Shown piece by piece: positions 40,651-49,759 of a stretch of DNA of 50,046 nt. Position 1 is the stretch's first letter, and every line of letters begins with the position of its first letter. The DNA is from Actinomycetota bacterium (GTDB taxonomy: Bacteria > Actinomycetota > Actinomycetes > Nanopelagicales > Nanopelagicaceae). The stretch is taken from the NCBI GenBank assembly GCA_026392695.1, contig JAPLBP010000073.1:1-50046 (forward strand). Direction: 5' to 3'. Position numbers and translations under genes: made by a program. Below the pieces are notes generated by a model. That model ran no database searches and was not told the DNA's origin. It worked only from the letters and a program-made list of their open reading frames with translations.

Positions 40651-42066
40651 TCAAAGAGCATCATAGGCGATGGGCTGTTGAGCCAGTTGTCCCAACGTAA
40701 TGGGAGAGAAAATAGGCCTATTTCCAGCAGAAATATGTTCTTCCACAGTGGCTTTCAGCTTTTGCTCGGCCGCAATGATTTCAACAGCCGAGCGAGAACA
40801 AATCCTGCCTTGGCATGCCCCCATGCCGACTCGAGTGAGAAGTTTTGCCGAGCGAATATTGGTTACACCTAACTCGTGGATCGAAGCTTTGAGCGTTTGT
40901 AGCGACACCTCTTCGCATCTGCAAATGTTTGTGTCGTCGCCTAACCATGTTCTCCATCCATCTTGGACCGAATATATCCTCATCAGCGTATTGGCAAACT
41001 TTCTCTGACGAGAGCGTCTACGGCTGATGGATTTATTCTTGCTTAAAGTCGCAGACCGAGAAACTTTTCCAAGAAAATCGGCAGCAGATTGCCCAGCAAT
41101 CATTCCTTCCGAGAGTGAAAGTTCAGCGCCGCCCACTCCAGTAATTTCACCAGCTGCAAAAATCCGTGGATCACTCGTGCGTTGCAGTTCATCGACGGCC
41201 ACCACAGGGAATCCATCCTGGCCTGGAATCTGTTGCAATCCAAGGCTGGCGACAATTGAAAGATTTGGAGTAAATCCCCAACCAATTGCCGCCGCATCGC
41301 ATTGAATGTTTGTCTCACTTCCCTTTTTGATTCGAAAGTGAGTATCGATTTTTGCGACTCGAACATATTTCAAAAGACCATCTTCACCAGCATGAGCCGA
41401 TATCACTGCGAAACCTCTACCTTGTCGAAGTTGTCGAAGGTAGTTGGCACCTTGTGCGATCTTGCGCAAATTCAAGATTGCAACGCCTGAATACGAGATC
41501 CACTTTCGCAGTCGTTGGGCTTCATAAAGGCCAACAATGTCAGCACCAGCTTTTGCTAATCCAGACGCCACAGGGAGAAGGAATGGGCCAGTCCCAGCGA
41601 CAACGATCTTTTTGCCTGCATGAACATTTGACCCTTTGAGCAAGGCCTGTGCGCCACCTGGTGTCATCACCCCTGGAATATCCCAGCCAGGAAAAGGAAG
41701 TGTTCTGTCAAAAGCACCCGTCGCAAGAATAAGGATTTGTGTTTCGAAACTATGGCTTATGCCATCATGGAGGAAATTGACGGTGATTGAAGCATCATTT
41801 TTTGTTGTACTCCAGATTTGAGCATCACAGACTGATTCAATTTTCGGATTACTCAACACCTGATTTCGAAGCAAAAAGCCTGCTAAATAGTCACTTTGAA
41901 GGGCCGTTTGCCCTGTCCATGCTTCGGCTCCTTCCTCAGGCAAATGGCGCCAGTACTGACCGCCCAAGCGAGGACCGCTTTCCAACAATAAAACTCGAGC
42001 ACCAGAATTTGCCGCCGTCAGTGCAGCCCTCATTCCAGCCGGACCCCCACCAATGACAGTAATCAC
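40651..42066 (-). CDS. FAD/NAD(P) oxidoreductase with BFD-like [2Fe-2S] C-terminus (D-hydroxyproline dehydrogenase subunit-like)
   Basis: VIGGGPAGMRAALTAANSGARVLLLESG, NICRCEEVSLQTL...GMGACQGRIC; GTG start overlapping the upstream stop. Confidence 0.85.
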   Translation of the reverse strand: MITVIGGGPAGMRAALTAANSGARVLLLESGPRLGGQYWRHLPEEGAEAWTGQTALQSDYLAGFLLRNQVLSNPKIESVCDAQIWSTTKNDASITVNFLHDGISHSFETQILILATGAFDRTLPFPGWDIPGVMTPGGAQALLKGSNVHAGKKIVVAGTGPFLLPVASGLAKAGADIVGLYEAQRLRKWISYSGVAILNLRKIAQGANYLRQLRQGRGFAVISAHAGEDGLLKYVRVAKIDTHFRIKKGSETNIQCDAAAIGWGFTPNLSIVASLGLQQIPGQDGFPVVAVDELQRTSDPRIFAAGEITGVGGAELSLSEGMIAGQSAADFLGKVSRSATLSKNKSISRRRSRQRKFANTLMRIYSVQDGWRTWLGDDTNICRCEEVSLQTLKASIHELGVTNIRSAKLLTRVGMGACQGRICSRSAVEIIAAEQKLKATVEEHISAGNRPIFSPITLGQLAQQPIAYDAL

Positions 42067-42350
42067 GGCAGGCTCCCTAATCCGTCTTGTGTTTCGACCG
42101 TGAGACCATCTCGAACTTCTGTTAGGCATGCTCGCTGATTAGGCAAACCATCTATGACAACAAGACAATCAAAGCAAATTCCAATTCCGCAAAAAACGCC
42201 ACGTGGAATTCCTTTAATTCGAGTCTTTCGAAGAGTTCTAACTCCTTGCTCGAGCAACGCACCGGCGAGAGTCTGGCCAGAAATGGCAATCACTTTTTTG
42301 CCGTCAAAAGTAAATTCGACACGCTTGTCAGGAGGCGTAATCGAATTCAT
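42063..42350 (-). CDS. (2Fe-2S)-binding small subunit (HcnA-like)
   Basis: VFCGIGICFDCLVVIDGLPNQRACLTEV. Confidence 0.88.
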   Translation of the reverse strand: MNSITPPDKRVEFTFDGKKVIAISGQTLAGALLEQGVRTLRKTRIKGIPRGVFCGIGICFDCLVVIDGLPNQRACLTEVRDGLTVETQDGLGSLP

Positions 42351-43492
42351 CTTGCAACTGCAAATCTTTGTGGAGAGAAGGCAGATGCATCCATGAATGG
42401 ATTCTTGCCAAGGATTTGAGCAACAATGATTTCCGCACTTGCTGGAGCGAGTCCGATTCCTGCACCTTCATGCCCAGCGGAATGCCATAACCCTTTAACG
42501 TGGGCGTCTTCACCGATGACAGGAAGGTGATCTGGAGCGTACGGGCGAAACCCGTGATAGGCACGAAGTAATTGAACCTTCGCCAGCACGGGAAATAGTG
42601 CAATTGCTTGCGTCGCCAATACTCGCAAAATGTTAACGTTAAGAGTTGAATCGAATTCCACTCGTTCTCGGCTTGCCCCTACAAGAATTGTTCCGCTGCG
42701 AGTGCTCTCTACAACAGCACTGGATTGCAAATCTGCGGCACCGCTCGCGACATTTGCTACATAGTCAGCGTCATAAACCTTGTGGCGAACAATGTTGGGT
42801 GCTGGATGCGTCACCAAAATGAAACCACGTCGTGGAGAAATTGGTAAATGAGACCCTGCCAGCACTGCGATTTCTCCAGCCCACGTACCCGTTGCGTTAA
42901 TAACTACTCGAGAATGAAAGGTTTCCTTTTCCGTACTTACGGAGGCAACTCCCTGGGAATCAGATCCGATCGCGATTACTTGCGCCCCGACTTCAATTCT
43001 TGCGCCGAGCGATCTGGCCTCCTTGAGCATCTGCGCCGTTGCCATCATTGGCTGGCATTGGGCATCCTGCGGATACAAGGTTCCACTTTCAAATTCAGGC
43101 GCTAAATATGGCTCCAAATCATGCAAATCCCTACCATCCAAGTTTTGGGCAATGACTCCGCTAACACGTTGGCGTCCAACTAATTTATCGAGTTCGGCTA
43201 GACCGGAAGATGTCTTGGCAACGACCATTCCGCCCTTCGCCTCGAGTTCGAAACTCCCGCCTAAAGCTTCTGAGATCTCAAACCATTTATCTCTAGATCT
43301 CAAAGCGAGAACTAATTCGGGTCCCACTTCCTTATCGGAGACCAAGATGTTGCCTTCCCCTGCCCCCGTCGTACCACTGGCAATAGCGCCACGATCCAAA
43401 ACAATTACTTGAAGTCCCGCCTGCGCTAATTCCAACGCGCAAGCCGCACCTACAACACCTGCCCCGATAACAATGGCGTCTGGATTCTTCAT
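42347..43492 (-). CDS. FAD-dependent D-amino-acid-oxidase-type subunit (D-hydroxyproline dehydrogenase-like)
   Basis: IVIGAGVVGAACALELAQAGLQVIVLDRG, GFRPYAPDHLPVIGE, WHSAGHEGAGIGLAPASAEII. Confidence 0.87.
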   Translation of the reverse strand: MKNPDAIVIGAGVVGAACALELAQAGLQVIVLDRGAIASGTTGAGEGNILVSDKEVGPELVLALRSRDKWFEISEALGGSFELEAKGGMVVAKTSSGLAELDKLVGRQRVSGVIAQNLDGRDLHDLEPYLAPEFESGTLYPQDAQCQPMMATAQMLKEARSLGARIEVGAQVIAIGSDSQGVASVSTEKETFHSRVVINATGTWAGEIAVLAGSHLPISPRRGFILVTHPAPNIVRHKVYDADYVANVASGAADLQSSAVVESTRSGTILVGASRERVEFDSTLNVNILRVLATQAIALFPVLAKVQLLRAYHGFRPYAPDHLPVIGEDAHVKGLWHSAGHEGAGIGLAPASAEIIVAQILGKNPFMDASAFSPQRFAVAR

Positions 43493-44028
43493 AGCTGACC
43501 TCGACGCCTCAGAATTCTTACGCTAATCAGCGCCCATAGCCCAATCACGACAAATCCAAAAGCGAAATAGGCGATGTGTACTTTGTGGTGGAGAAAATAG
43601 TTCTCGTGTACATGAGCGCCCTTCACTACGGGAACGGAAGTTTGAACATCTTTAACACCTACGTAGAACTTGTAGCCACCTTCGACAGGATGTCCATCAC
43701 TTGAAACGACTCTCCAGTTCACTGATACCTGCCCGCTAATTTTCTTCTTGAGCAATCCCACTTTCAAGATTGGACCCGTTGCAACCGATTTCCCATCATC
43801 AATCTGAAGGCCTGTTGAATCCTTAACGGTAAGCACATTTACTTTTGCTTTGCCCAATTGGATGAGGTTGCCATCGAATTCCACTTCGACATATGTGGGG
43901 GCTTGTGTGACAAGTTGTTCAATTTGAGGGTTTGAAAAAACAAGAACGGCATGGGCACTTGCGTGAGAAATGCTCGCAAGCGTTAGCCACAGCGAAAATG
44001 CTATGCCCATACCGATCTTGAGTTTCAA
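43489..44028 (-). CDS. CopC-domain copper resistance/trafficking protein with C-terminal TM
   Basis: Signal peptide, HAVLVFSNP...VNWRVVSSDGHPVEGGYKFYVG, C-terminal TM. Confidence 0.85.
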   Translation of the reverse strand: MKLKIGMGIAFSLWLTLASISHASAHAVLVFSNPQIEQLVTQAPTYVEVEFDGNLIQLGKAKVNVLTVKDSTGLQIDDGKSVATGPILKVGLLKKKISGQVSVNWRVVSSDGHPVEGGYKFYVGVKDVQTSVPVVKGAHVHENYFLHHKVHIAYFAFGFVVIGLWALISVRILRRRGQL

Positions 44029-44037
44029 GTCTTCTCG

Positions 44038-44631
44038 CTACTTTACTGTCGTGATTTCAGGCGCTGGACCATACTCAGTGTCTGCAGTGTCCTTGGGAGT
44101 TGCCCCCGTCGTCACTATCCATTTGAGGTACAACTTCTTACCAACGTCCTTGGCATTCATTGTCATTGCCCCCATACCGCTAGAAGGTGTCTTCGTCACA
44201 GTGCAGGTCTGCGTAGCTGGCATGTAGATCTTCTGTGGCGCAGACGACCAGGTTGTGAGTAATCCAACTTCAAAGAAATTGCTTCCATCAATAGCAAATG
44301 AAGCGTTTTTAGCCTTCCAGGTCACGGTGTAGGAGACCGGCACTCCCTTTGAATCTTTGGACTTTGAATCAACGACGGTTGCCGTAAACCCAGGAAAATA
44401 ACTCGGCTTGGGGCGTCCGGCAGCATTGGGTACCACAACTTGCAACGATTCAGTTGCATACATTGCGTTGTTGTACATGCATCCATGTTCTGCTCGAAGA
44501 ACGATCTGGCTCTCATCTCCTGCTTTATTGCTATATCCACGTAATTGAACTTCAACATGCGCACTCGCAGCAGTCAATCCCATCGACATTAGCGCCACGG
44601 TCACCAGCGAAACAATTAAACTTCTTCTCAT
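44038..44631 (-). CDS. YcnI-like (DUF1775) secreted copper-associated protein
   Basis: Signal peptide, mature N-terminus HVEVQLRGYSNKAG..., YFPGFTATV; SD GAAAGGG upstream of ATG 44631. ORF track extends to 44670. Confidence 0.75.
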   Translation of the reverse strand: MRRSLIVSLVTVALMSMGLTAASAHVEVQLRGYSNKAGDESQIVLRAEHGCMYNNAMYATESLQVVVPNAAGRPKPSYFPGFTATVVDSKSKDSKGVPVSYTVTWKAKNASFAIDGSNFFEVGLLTTWSSAPQKIYMPATQTCTVTKTPSSGMGAMTMNAKDVGKKLYLKWIVTTGATPKDTADTEYGPAPEITTVK

Positions 44632-44706
44632 AACACAATCCCTTTCACTATCTGAATATTCCGCATACACAGCGATCTAGGAATAGTTACGCGGGGGTCA
44701 CTTTCC

Positions 44707-45207
44707 TTATCCGATCGCGAATAAAGGGGGCGCACGATTTAGACAAGATGACCAAAGCAATAACTGGGGCGCGACCTCATGACATTGGTCGAGAATCGCA
44801 GAAGGCCGCGGCTGTACATACTTGATCGCAATGAAGAGTGTCAGCGAGAAAAATGAAAAAAGCAAAGAAAACATCGCCAGAATCGCCTTATCAAATCTCT
44901 CAACGGCAAGGTAGCTCAATATAAATACAATCACGTGGGAGGCAACCATTCTTGTATCTGAGGCTCCCGCCGTCGACCCGAGTGTTAAATGACCTATCGC
45001 TTGAAAGAGCATTAAAACTCCAGCTAATTGAGGTCCTGTAAATTCGGCTGTCGGGCGAATGGTGAAATAAATGAAACTGAAGACTAAGAGCGAAACCAAA
45101 TACGGTGAGAAGGAAAAGTTACCTCCGCCAAGATGGTGGGAAATAATTAAGGAAGCAAAAAGCACAAGATTGAGAGCGAAGGAGCGAAGCGCCGCCATGC
45201 TCATCAT
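44707..45207 (-). CDS. polytopic membrane protein, hypothetical
   Basis: 166 aa with several TM segments and His residues (SHHLGGG, QAIGHLTLG, MVASHVI); in line with the copper genes. Confidence 0.6.
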   Translation of the reverse strand: MMSMAALRSFALNLVLFASLIISHHLGGGNFSFSPYLVSLLVFSFIYFTIRPTAEFTGPQLAGVLMLFQAIGHLTLGSTAGASDTRMVASHVIVFILSYLAVERFDKAILAMFSLLFSFFSLTLFIAIKYVQPRPSAILDQCHEVAPQLLLWSSCLNRAPPLFAIG

Positions 45208-45220
45208 GGGGCAATACTAC

Positions 45221-46090
45221 TTAGCCTTTGGTGGAACCTAACGTCAGACCAGCTACGAATTGACGGCGCAACGCGAAGAAGACGATCAAGGTGGGAATAA
45301 ATGCGAGTGTGGCGCCAGCGGCTAAAAGGTTGTAGTCCTTGAAGAACTCACCCTGAAGATTATTGAGTGCGGCCGTGATCGGACGCTTATTACCAGTCTT
45401 GAGAAGAGCCACGGACCAGAAGAAATCGTTATAGATCCAGGTGGTCATCAATACACCGAGGGATGCCAGCGCAGGACGAAGGAGAGGCAACATAATCTTG
45501 CTGTAGTGCACCCATACGCTTGCTCCATCAACAAGGGCTGATTCGCTAATTTCCTTAGGAATTGTCTTCATGTAGTTACTCAAAACGAAGGTTGCAAATC
45601 CCATTTGGAAAGCCACATGAATGAGAATCAGACCCAACTGCGTGTCGTAGAGCACGCCATTCTCGTTGATGAAATGTGGCACTGGTATGGCTAAGTAAAT
45701 TCGATAGAGCGGGATAAAAACCAACTGGGCAGGAAGTAGGTTGCCTGCCGTAAAGAGCATGAGCAAAGGAATATTGAAAGCGAATGAGTACCTGCTCACG
45801 ACGAAGGCAACCATCGATGCCAAGAACAGAGTCAACAGCACCGCAGGTACTGCAACTACGACGGCGTTTATGAAATAGCGCCACATCTCCGATTGCACGA
45901 TCGCGGTGTAGTAATTCTGAAAATTGAGAGTCTTGGCAACGCTGAAACTGCCGTACTTGAGAACTTCACCGTAAGGTCGAAGCGATTGATACATCGTCCA
46001 AAGAATGGGTACTACCCAGAGGGCGCCAAGAAAGGTAAGGATTACCGTCGTGATGGAATGAGCGAGGGCAGTTTTCTTACTGGTAACCAT
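45221..46090 (-). CDS. carbohydrate ABC transporter permease (MalG-like)
   Basis: Multi-TM; EISESALVDGASVWVHYSKIMLPLLRPAL EAA loop. Confidence 0.9.
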   Translation of the reverse strand: MVTSKKTALAHSITTVILTFLGALWVVPILWTMYQSLRPYGEVLKYGSFSVAKTLNFQNYYTAIVQSEMWRYFINAVVVAVPAVLLTLFLASMVAFVVSRYSFAFNIPLLMLFTAGNLLPAQLVFIPLYRIYLAIPVPHFINENGVLYDTQLGLILIHVAFQMGFATFVLSNYMKTIPKEISESALVDGASVWVHYSKIMLPLLRPALASLGVLMTTWIYNDFFWSVALLKTGNKRPITAALNNLQGEFFKDYNLLAAGATLAFIPTLIVFFALRRQFVAGLTLGSTKG

Positions 46091-47037
46091 TATTCATCTG
46101 CCTTAAATGTCTGATACAGGTAGACCATGATTGGGATGATGGACATGAGGAAGAGCATCGTGGCCAAGGCTGCGCCCCAGCCGATTCGACTCGACTCTCC
46201 AAAGATATTCTCGTAGACAAGTACGCCCAACAGTTCGAGCCCGTTTCGTCCCCTATTGATAATAAAGACCAGGTCGAACGCTCTCAGCGAATCGATCACC
46301 GTCACAACAATGATGATGACGTTTACAGGTCGAAGGGATGGAAAAACAACTTTTCTAAAGGTGTACCAATCAGAAGCGCCATCTATGCCGGCGGCTTCAT
46401 GAAGGGAAGGATCAACCGCTTTCATCCCTGCTAAATAAAGAAGCATGACGTATCCAATATGTCGCCACGAAGCGATACCAAGCACAACCCAAATATTCTT
46501 ATGCGGATCGCCGAACCAAGAGATTGCGCTCTCGGAATTCGTGTCTCCTAGAATTGAATTCACCAAGCCGTTGGTTCGAAAGACGTAATCCCACACGATT
46601 CCGGTTACGGCAAGCGAGAGCACCATAGGTAAGTAAAAAGCCGTCTGATAAAACTTGCTTCCTTTAAGGTTCTTGTCTATGAAGTAAGCCAGCAAGATCC
46701 CAAGGGGCGTTGGTACGAAAGCAAAAAAACCCAACCAGAGAGCGTTATTGCGAAGAGCCTTCGGAAAAGCCTCATACAAAGAAAAAATTTGCGAATAGTT
46801 CTGGAAGCCGGCCCAGTGAATATTTTTGACGCCGCCAATTCCATCCCAGAAAGTAAACGAAAGTAGAACAGTGAGGATTGCTGGTATCCATACAAAAAGC
46901 ACATGAAGCACTGTCGGAAGTCCGACGAGGCCAAAAAGTACTGCGCGATCCTTCTTTGTGAAGTTGGAACGCCGACGACGGCGACGGGGAGCTTTCGCCC
47001 CCGTCGCCGTCGTCAGGTCTGTTCTAGTAGTTGACAT
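46090..47037 (-). CDS. sugar ABC transporter permease (MalF-like)
   Basis: Multi-TM; SLHEAAGIDGASDWYTFRKVVFPSLRPV. Confidence 0.9.
   Translation of the reverse strand: MSTTRTDLTTATGAKAPRRRRRRSNFTKKDRAVLFGLVGLPTVLHVLFVWIPAILTVLLSFTFWDGIGGVKNIHWAGFQNYSQIFSLYEAFPKALRNNALWLGFFAFVPTPLGILLAYFIDKNLKGSKFYQTAFYLPMVLSLAVTGIVWDYVFRTNGLVNSILGDTNSESAISWFGDPHKNIWVVLGIASWRHIGYVMLLYLAGMKAVDPSLHEAAGIDGASDWYTFRKVVFPSLRPVNVIIIVVTVIDSLRAFDLVFIINRGRNGLELLGVLVYENIFGESSRIGWGAALATMLFLMSIIPIMVYLYQTFKADE
46974..47014. repeat. perfect 16-bp inverted repeat hairpin within the 5' end of the permease gene
   Basis: GACGACGGCGACGGGG - 9 nt - CCCCGTCGCCGTCGTC; the loop on the minus strand contains GC-GAAA-GC. Confidence 0.95.
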
Positions 47038-47061
47038 CAGTTAAGAAATTGTGTCACCGGC

Positions 47062-48366
47062 CTAGGCTGGTGGCAACGCCGCCCATTGCTTTGTCAAGTT
47101 CGCAGCAATCTTGGCCTTATCTCCTGGTGTCTTCAAGAAGCTCTGGATCGCAGGTCCAACAATTGGGCCAGCGAAGTCAGGGCGTGTATCGCGATCAAGG
47201 AACTGAGCGATGTACTTCGAGCTCTTGACGAGATCAACTTGCTGACGAACGAACGCATTGTCCGAAGCTGGCATGTTGCTATTTGCGAAGAGAGCAGTAG
47301 GAGCCACGCTCAATACGGCATTTGCATAGTCGGTACTTGCAATAAACGTTGCAAGTGCCTTTGCATTTGCTGCATTCTTTGAAGCGCCCTTTGAAAGCAT
47401 GTAGCCATCAATTGGAGCATCAACAGAATCGCGACGGTTAGCCTTGTTGATTTCTGGGAATGGGAACAAGGCAAGGTCTGCCAAGTCAGCAGCATCAGTG
47501 TAAATCGATGCATGGAATGCTCCCATAACCTGCATTGCTGCCTTCTTCTGAAGAACAAGCTGCGCTGCATCTGACCACTCAAGATCAAGGGTGTTGCTGT
47601 TCTGGTAAGGGAACATTGACTCCCAGTTCTTGAATGTCTTCTGTACGCGAGCATCGCCCCATGAGGCACGACCTCCCATAAGATCAACATGGAACTTGTA
47701 ACCGTTTGTACGCATGTTAATCAAGTCGAAGGTACCCATTGCTTCCCAGCCGCCCTTGTCACCAAGTGCTACAGGAGTGAGACCCTTTGACTTAAATACC
47801 TTACAAGCGGCGATGAAGTCAGCCCATGTAATGATTGATGCTGGATCTACGCCAGCAGCCTTGAAGACTGACTTACGGTACATAACAGCCCATGGGTACC
47901 AGGTAGTTGGAACGAAGTATTGCTTTCCATCAAGTCCTGTTGAAGCGGTTTTGTAGCCCTTGGTGAAGTCTTTTCCAATCTTTGACCATACATCGGAGAT
48001 GTCGGTTGCAAGACCCTTTGATGCAAAGAATTGCATGCGGTATCCGGCGAACCAGGTAAAGACATCGTCTGGGGTGCCCTGAAGGTATGAGTTGATTTGG
48101 TTCTGGAAAGTGTTGTGGTCGACCGTGTTCAACTTAACGTCGAAGCCGGCCTTTGTTGCTGCGGCAACCCAAGCAGTATCACTCTTGCGAGCAGCTGGAT
48201 CAGATTGGTTAGAGCCAACGCTTACTGATTTTCCAGCGGCTGATGCGGCGCCTGCGCCTGCACCGGCGCTGAGAAAACCACCAGCGGCTACGACTCCAGC
48301 GCCAGCAGCGGCGCCCTTAAGTACCGAACGACGGGATACGTCGCCATTGAGATTTTGTTCTGACAT
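47062..48366 (-). CDS. extracellular solute-binding protein, family 1, Tat-exported
   Basis: SRRSVLKGAAAGAGVVAAGGFLSAG Tat signal; TPDDVFTWFAGYRMQFFASKGLATDIS, YFVPTTWYPWAVMYRKSVF. Confidence 0.9.
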   Translation of the reverse strand: MSEQNLNGDVSRRSVLKGAAAGAGVVAAGGFLSAGAGAGAASAAGKSVSVGSNQSDPAARKSDTAWVAAATKAGFDVKLNTVDHNTFQNQINSYLQGTPDDVFTWFAGYRMQFFASKGLATDISDVWSKIGKDFTKGYKTASTGLDGKQYFVPTTWYPWAVMYRKSVFKAAGVDPASIITWADFIAACKVFKSKGLTPVALGDKGGWEAMGTFDLINMRTNGYKFHVDLMGGRASWGDARVQKTFKNWESMFPYQNSNTLDLEWSDAAQLVLQKKAAMQVMGAFHASIYTDAADLADLALFPFPEINKANRRDSVDAPIDGYMLSKGASKNAANAKALATFIASTDYANAVLSVAPTALFANSNMPASDNAFVRQQVDLVKSSKYIAQFLDRDTRPDFAGPIVGPAIQSFLKTPGDKAKIAANLTKQWAALPPA

Positions 48367-48405
48367 TCGGTTTTCCGTTTCTCTTCAGCTGAAGGTGGAA
48401 TAACG

Positions 48406-48450
48406 TGCACCTGAGTGCATCATCGAACTTCTACAAACGCACGAACGTTC
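48406..48450. promoter_or_regulatory. candidate operator(s) upstream of the ABC transporter operon
   Basis: TGCAC-CTGA-GTGCA (48406-48419) and palindrome GAACGTTC (48443-48450), the latter resembling LacI-family AACGTT cores. Confidence 0.35.
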
Positions 48451-48618
48451 AAGAAGGCCTCGAGACAGCGTAACCGTATTGGAGGTGAGGGTAAAAAAAT
48501 AGGTCAGACCACTCAAATTGAGATAACGATTCAGTAACAGTTAAGCGGCGTTTCTCCACTTTGCCTCCCTCAGACCGGCTTTAAACTGAATGCTTATTGA
48601 TGGTTGGAGAGGACTGAA

Positions 48619-49035
48619 ATGACACTTTCGAATATTCATTGGGCAGCGGTGGTTATTAGCGCGTTGGTAGGAATCGCAAGTGGGGCCATCTGGTTTGGAC
48701 CAAAAACCTTTTACCCAGCCTGGTGGAAGGCGATGGGGCGCACAGAGACTGAGAATCCTGGCGCGGGAATGAATATGGGCATCGTTTTTGGATCAACCTT
48801 TATCGCCCAATTTGTACAAGCTTTTGCAATGGCGCTCATTATGAGCGCCGTGGCGAACCCAAACTTCGGAAAAGGTTTGGCAATGGGTCTGGTAGTCGGT
48901 ATCGGAGTCGCGGCGGCCTCGTCTTTAGGGCATCGACTTTTTGGTGGTCTAGGTTTCAAAGTCTGGGCTATCGAAGTTTCAAACGATGTCATCAATTTAG
49001 CGATTATGGGCGCAATTCTCGGAGCGTGGAATTAG
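48619..49035 (+). CDS. DUF1761 membrane protein
   Basis: IHWAAVVISALVGIASGAIWFGPKTFYPAWWKAMG; four TM-like segments; GGAGAGGA SD before ATG 48619. Confidence 0.8.
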   Translation: MTLSNIHWAAVVISALVGIASGAIWFGPKTFYPAWWKAMGRTETENPGAGMNMGIVFGSTFIAQFVQAFAMALIMSAVANPNFGKGLAMGLVVGIGVAAASSLGHRLFGGLGFKVWAIEVSNDVINLAIMGAILGAWN

Positions 49036-49051
49036 CGGGTAGCCTTTCGAT

Positions 49052-49759
49052 ATGTCAGCAAGCGTCACGACTAAGAACCTGCGAATAATTCGCGACGGAA
49101 AGACAATCATCAATGATCTGAGTTTCGAAGTGGGCAAGGGTTTGATCGCGGGAATCCTTGGTCCAAGCGGAAGTGGAAAAACCACAATTTTTCGAAGCAT
49201 CGTAGGAGTACAAGAGATTACGGCGGGTGAAATCACCGTCCTGGGGCAACCAGCTAGTGCAAAAGATCTACGTACTCGGATCGGGTACCTCACTCAAAGT
49301 GCGAGTATTTATTCAGACCTCACTGTAGTAGAAAATCTTCGCTACTTTGGAAAAGTATTGGGAACTTCAGAGATTTCAATTGATGAAATCCTCGATCTAG
49401 TCGACCTTCAAAAGAATAAGAAACAACTTGCATCCTCGCTCTCAGGCGGTGAAAGGGCACGCCTAGCATTAGCCACTGCCCTCCTCGGGAAGCCTGAATT
49501 ACTAATTTTAGATGAACCAACAGTTGGATTGGATCCGGTCCTTCGGATTGAACTGTGGAATCTCTTCCATTCTCTTGCTGCTCAAGGAAAAACACTGCTA
49601 GTGAGCAGTCACGTGATGGATGAAGCGGATCGCTGTGACTCACTCATCCTTTTGCGCGACGGTGAAATATTGGCGCAAGGAAGTCCGTCTCAGCTGAAGG
49701 CTCAAACTGGTGAGGACGAAATGGAAGCAGTCTTCATTTCGTTGGTGAGCGCGCGATGA
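49052..49759 (+). CDS. ABC transporter ATP-binding protein (ABC-2 type exporter)
   Basis: GPSGSGKTTIFRSIVG Walker A, LSGGERARLALATALLGKPELLILDEPTVGLDP. Confidence 0.92.
   Translation: MSASVTTKNLRIIRDGKTIINDLSFEVGKGLIAGILGPSGSGKTTIFRSIVGVQEITAGEITVLGQPASAKDLRTRIGYLTQSASIYSDLTVVENLRYFGKVLGTSEISIDEILDLVDLQKNKKQLASSLSGGERARLALATALLGKPELLILDEPTVGLDPVLRIELWNLFHSLAAQGKTLLVSSHVMDEADRCDSLILLRDGEILAQGSPSQLKAQTGEDEMEAVFISLVSAR

Noticed and set aside
47310-47690. 126-aa minus-strand ORF inside the SBP gene
   Set aside because: Alternative frame of a well-supported solute-binding protein; Met/Gln/Leu-rich artefact.
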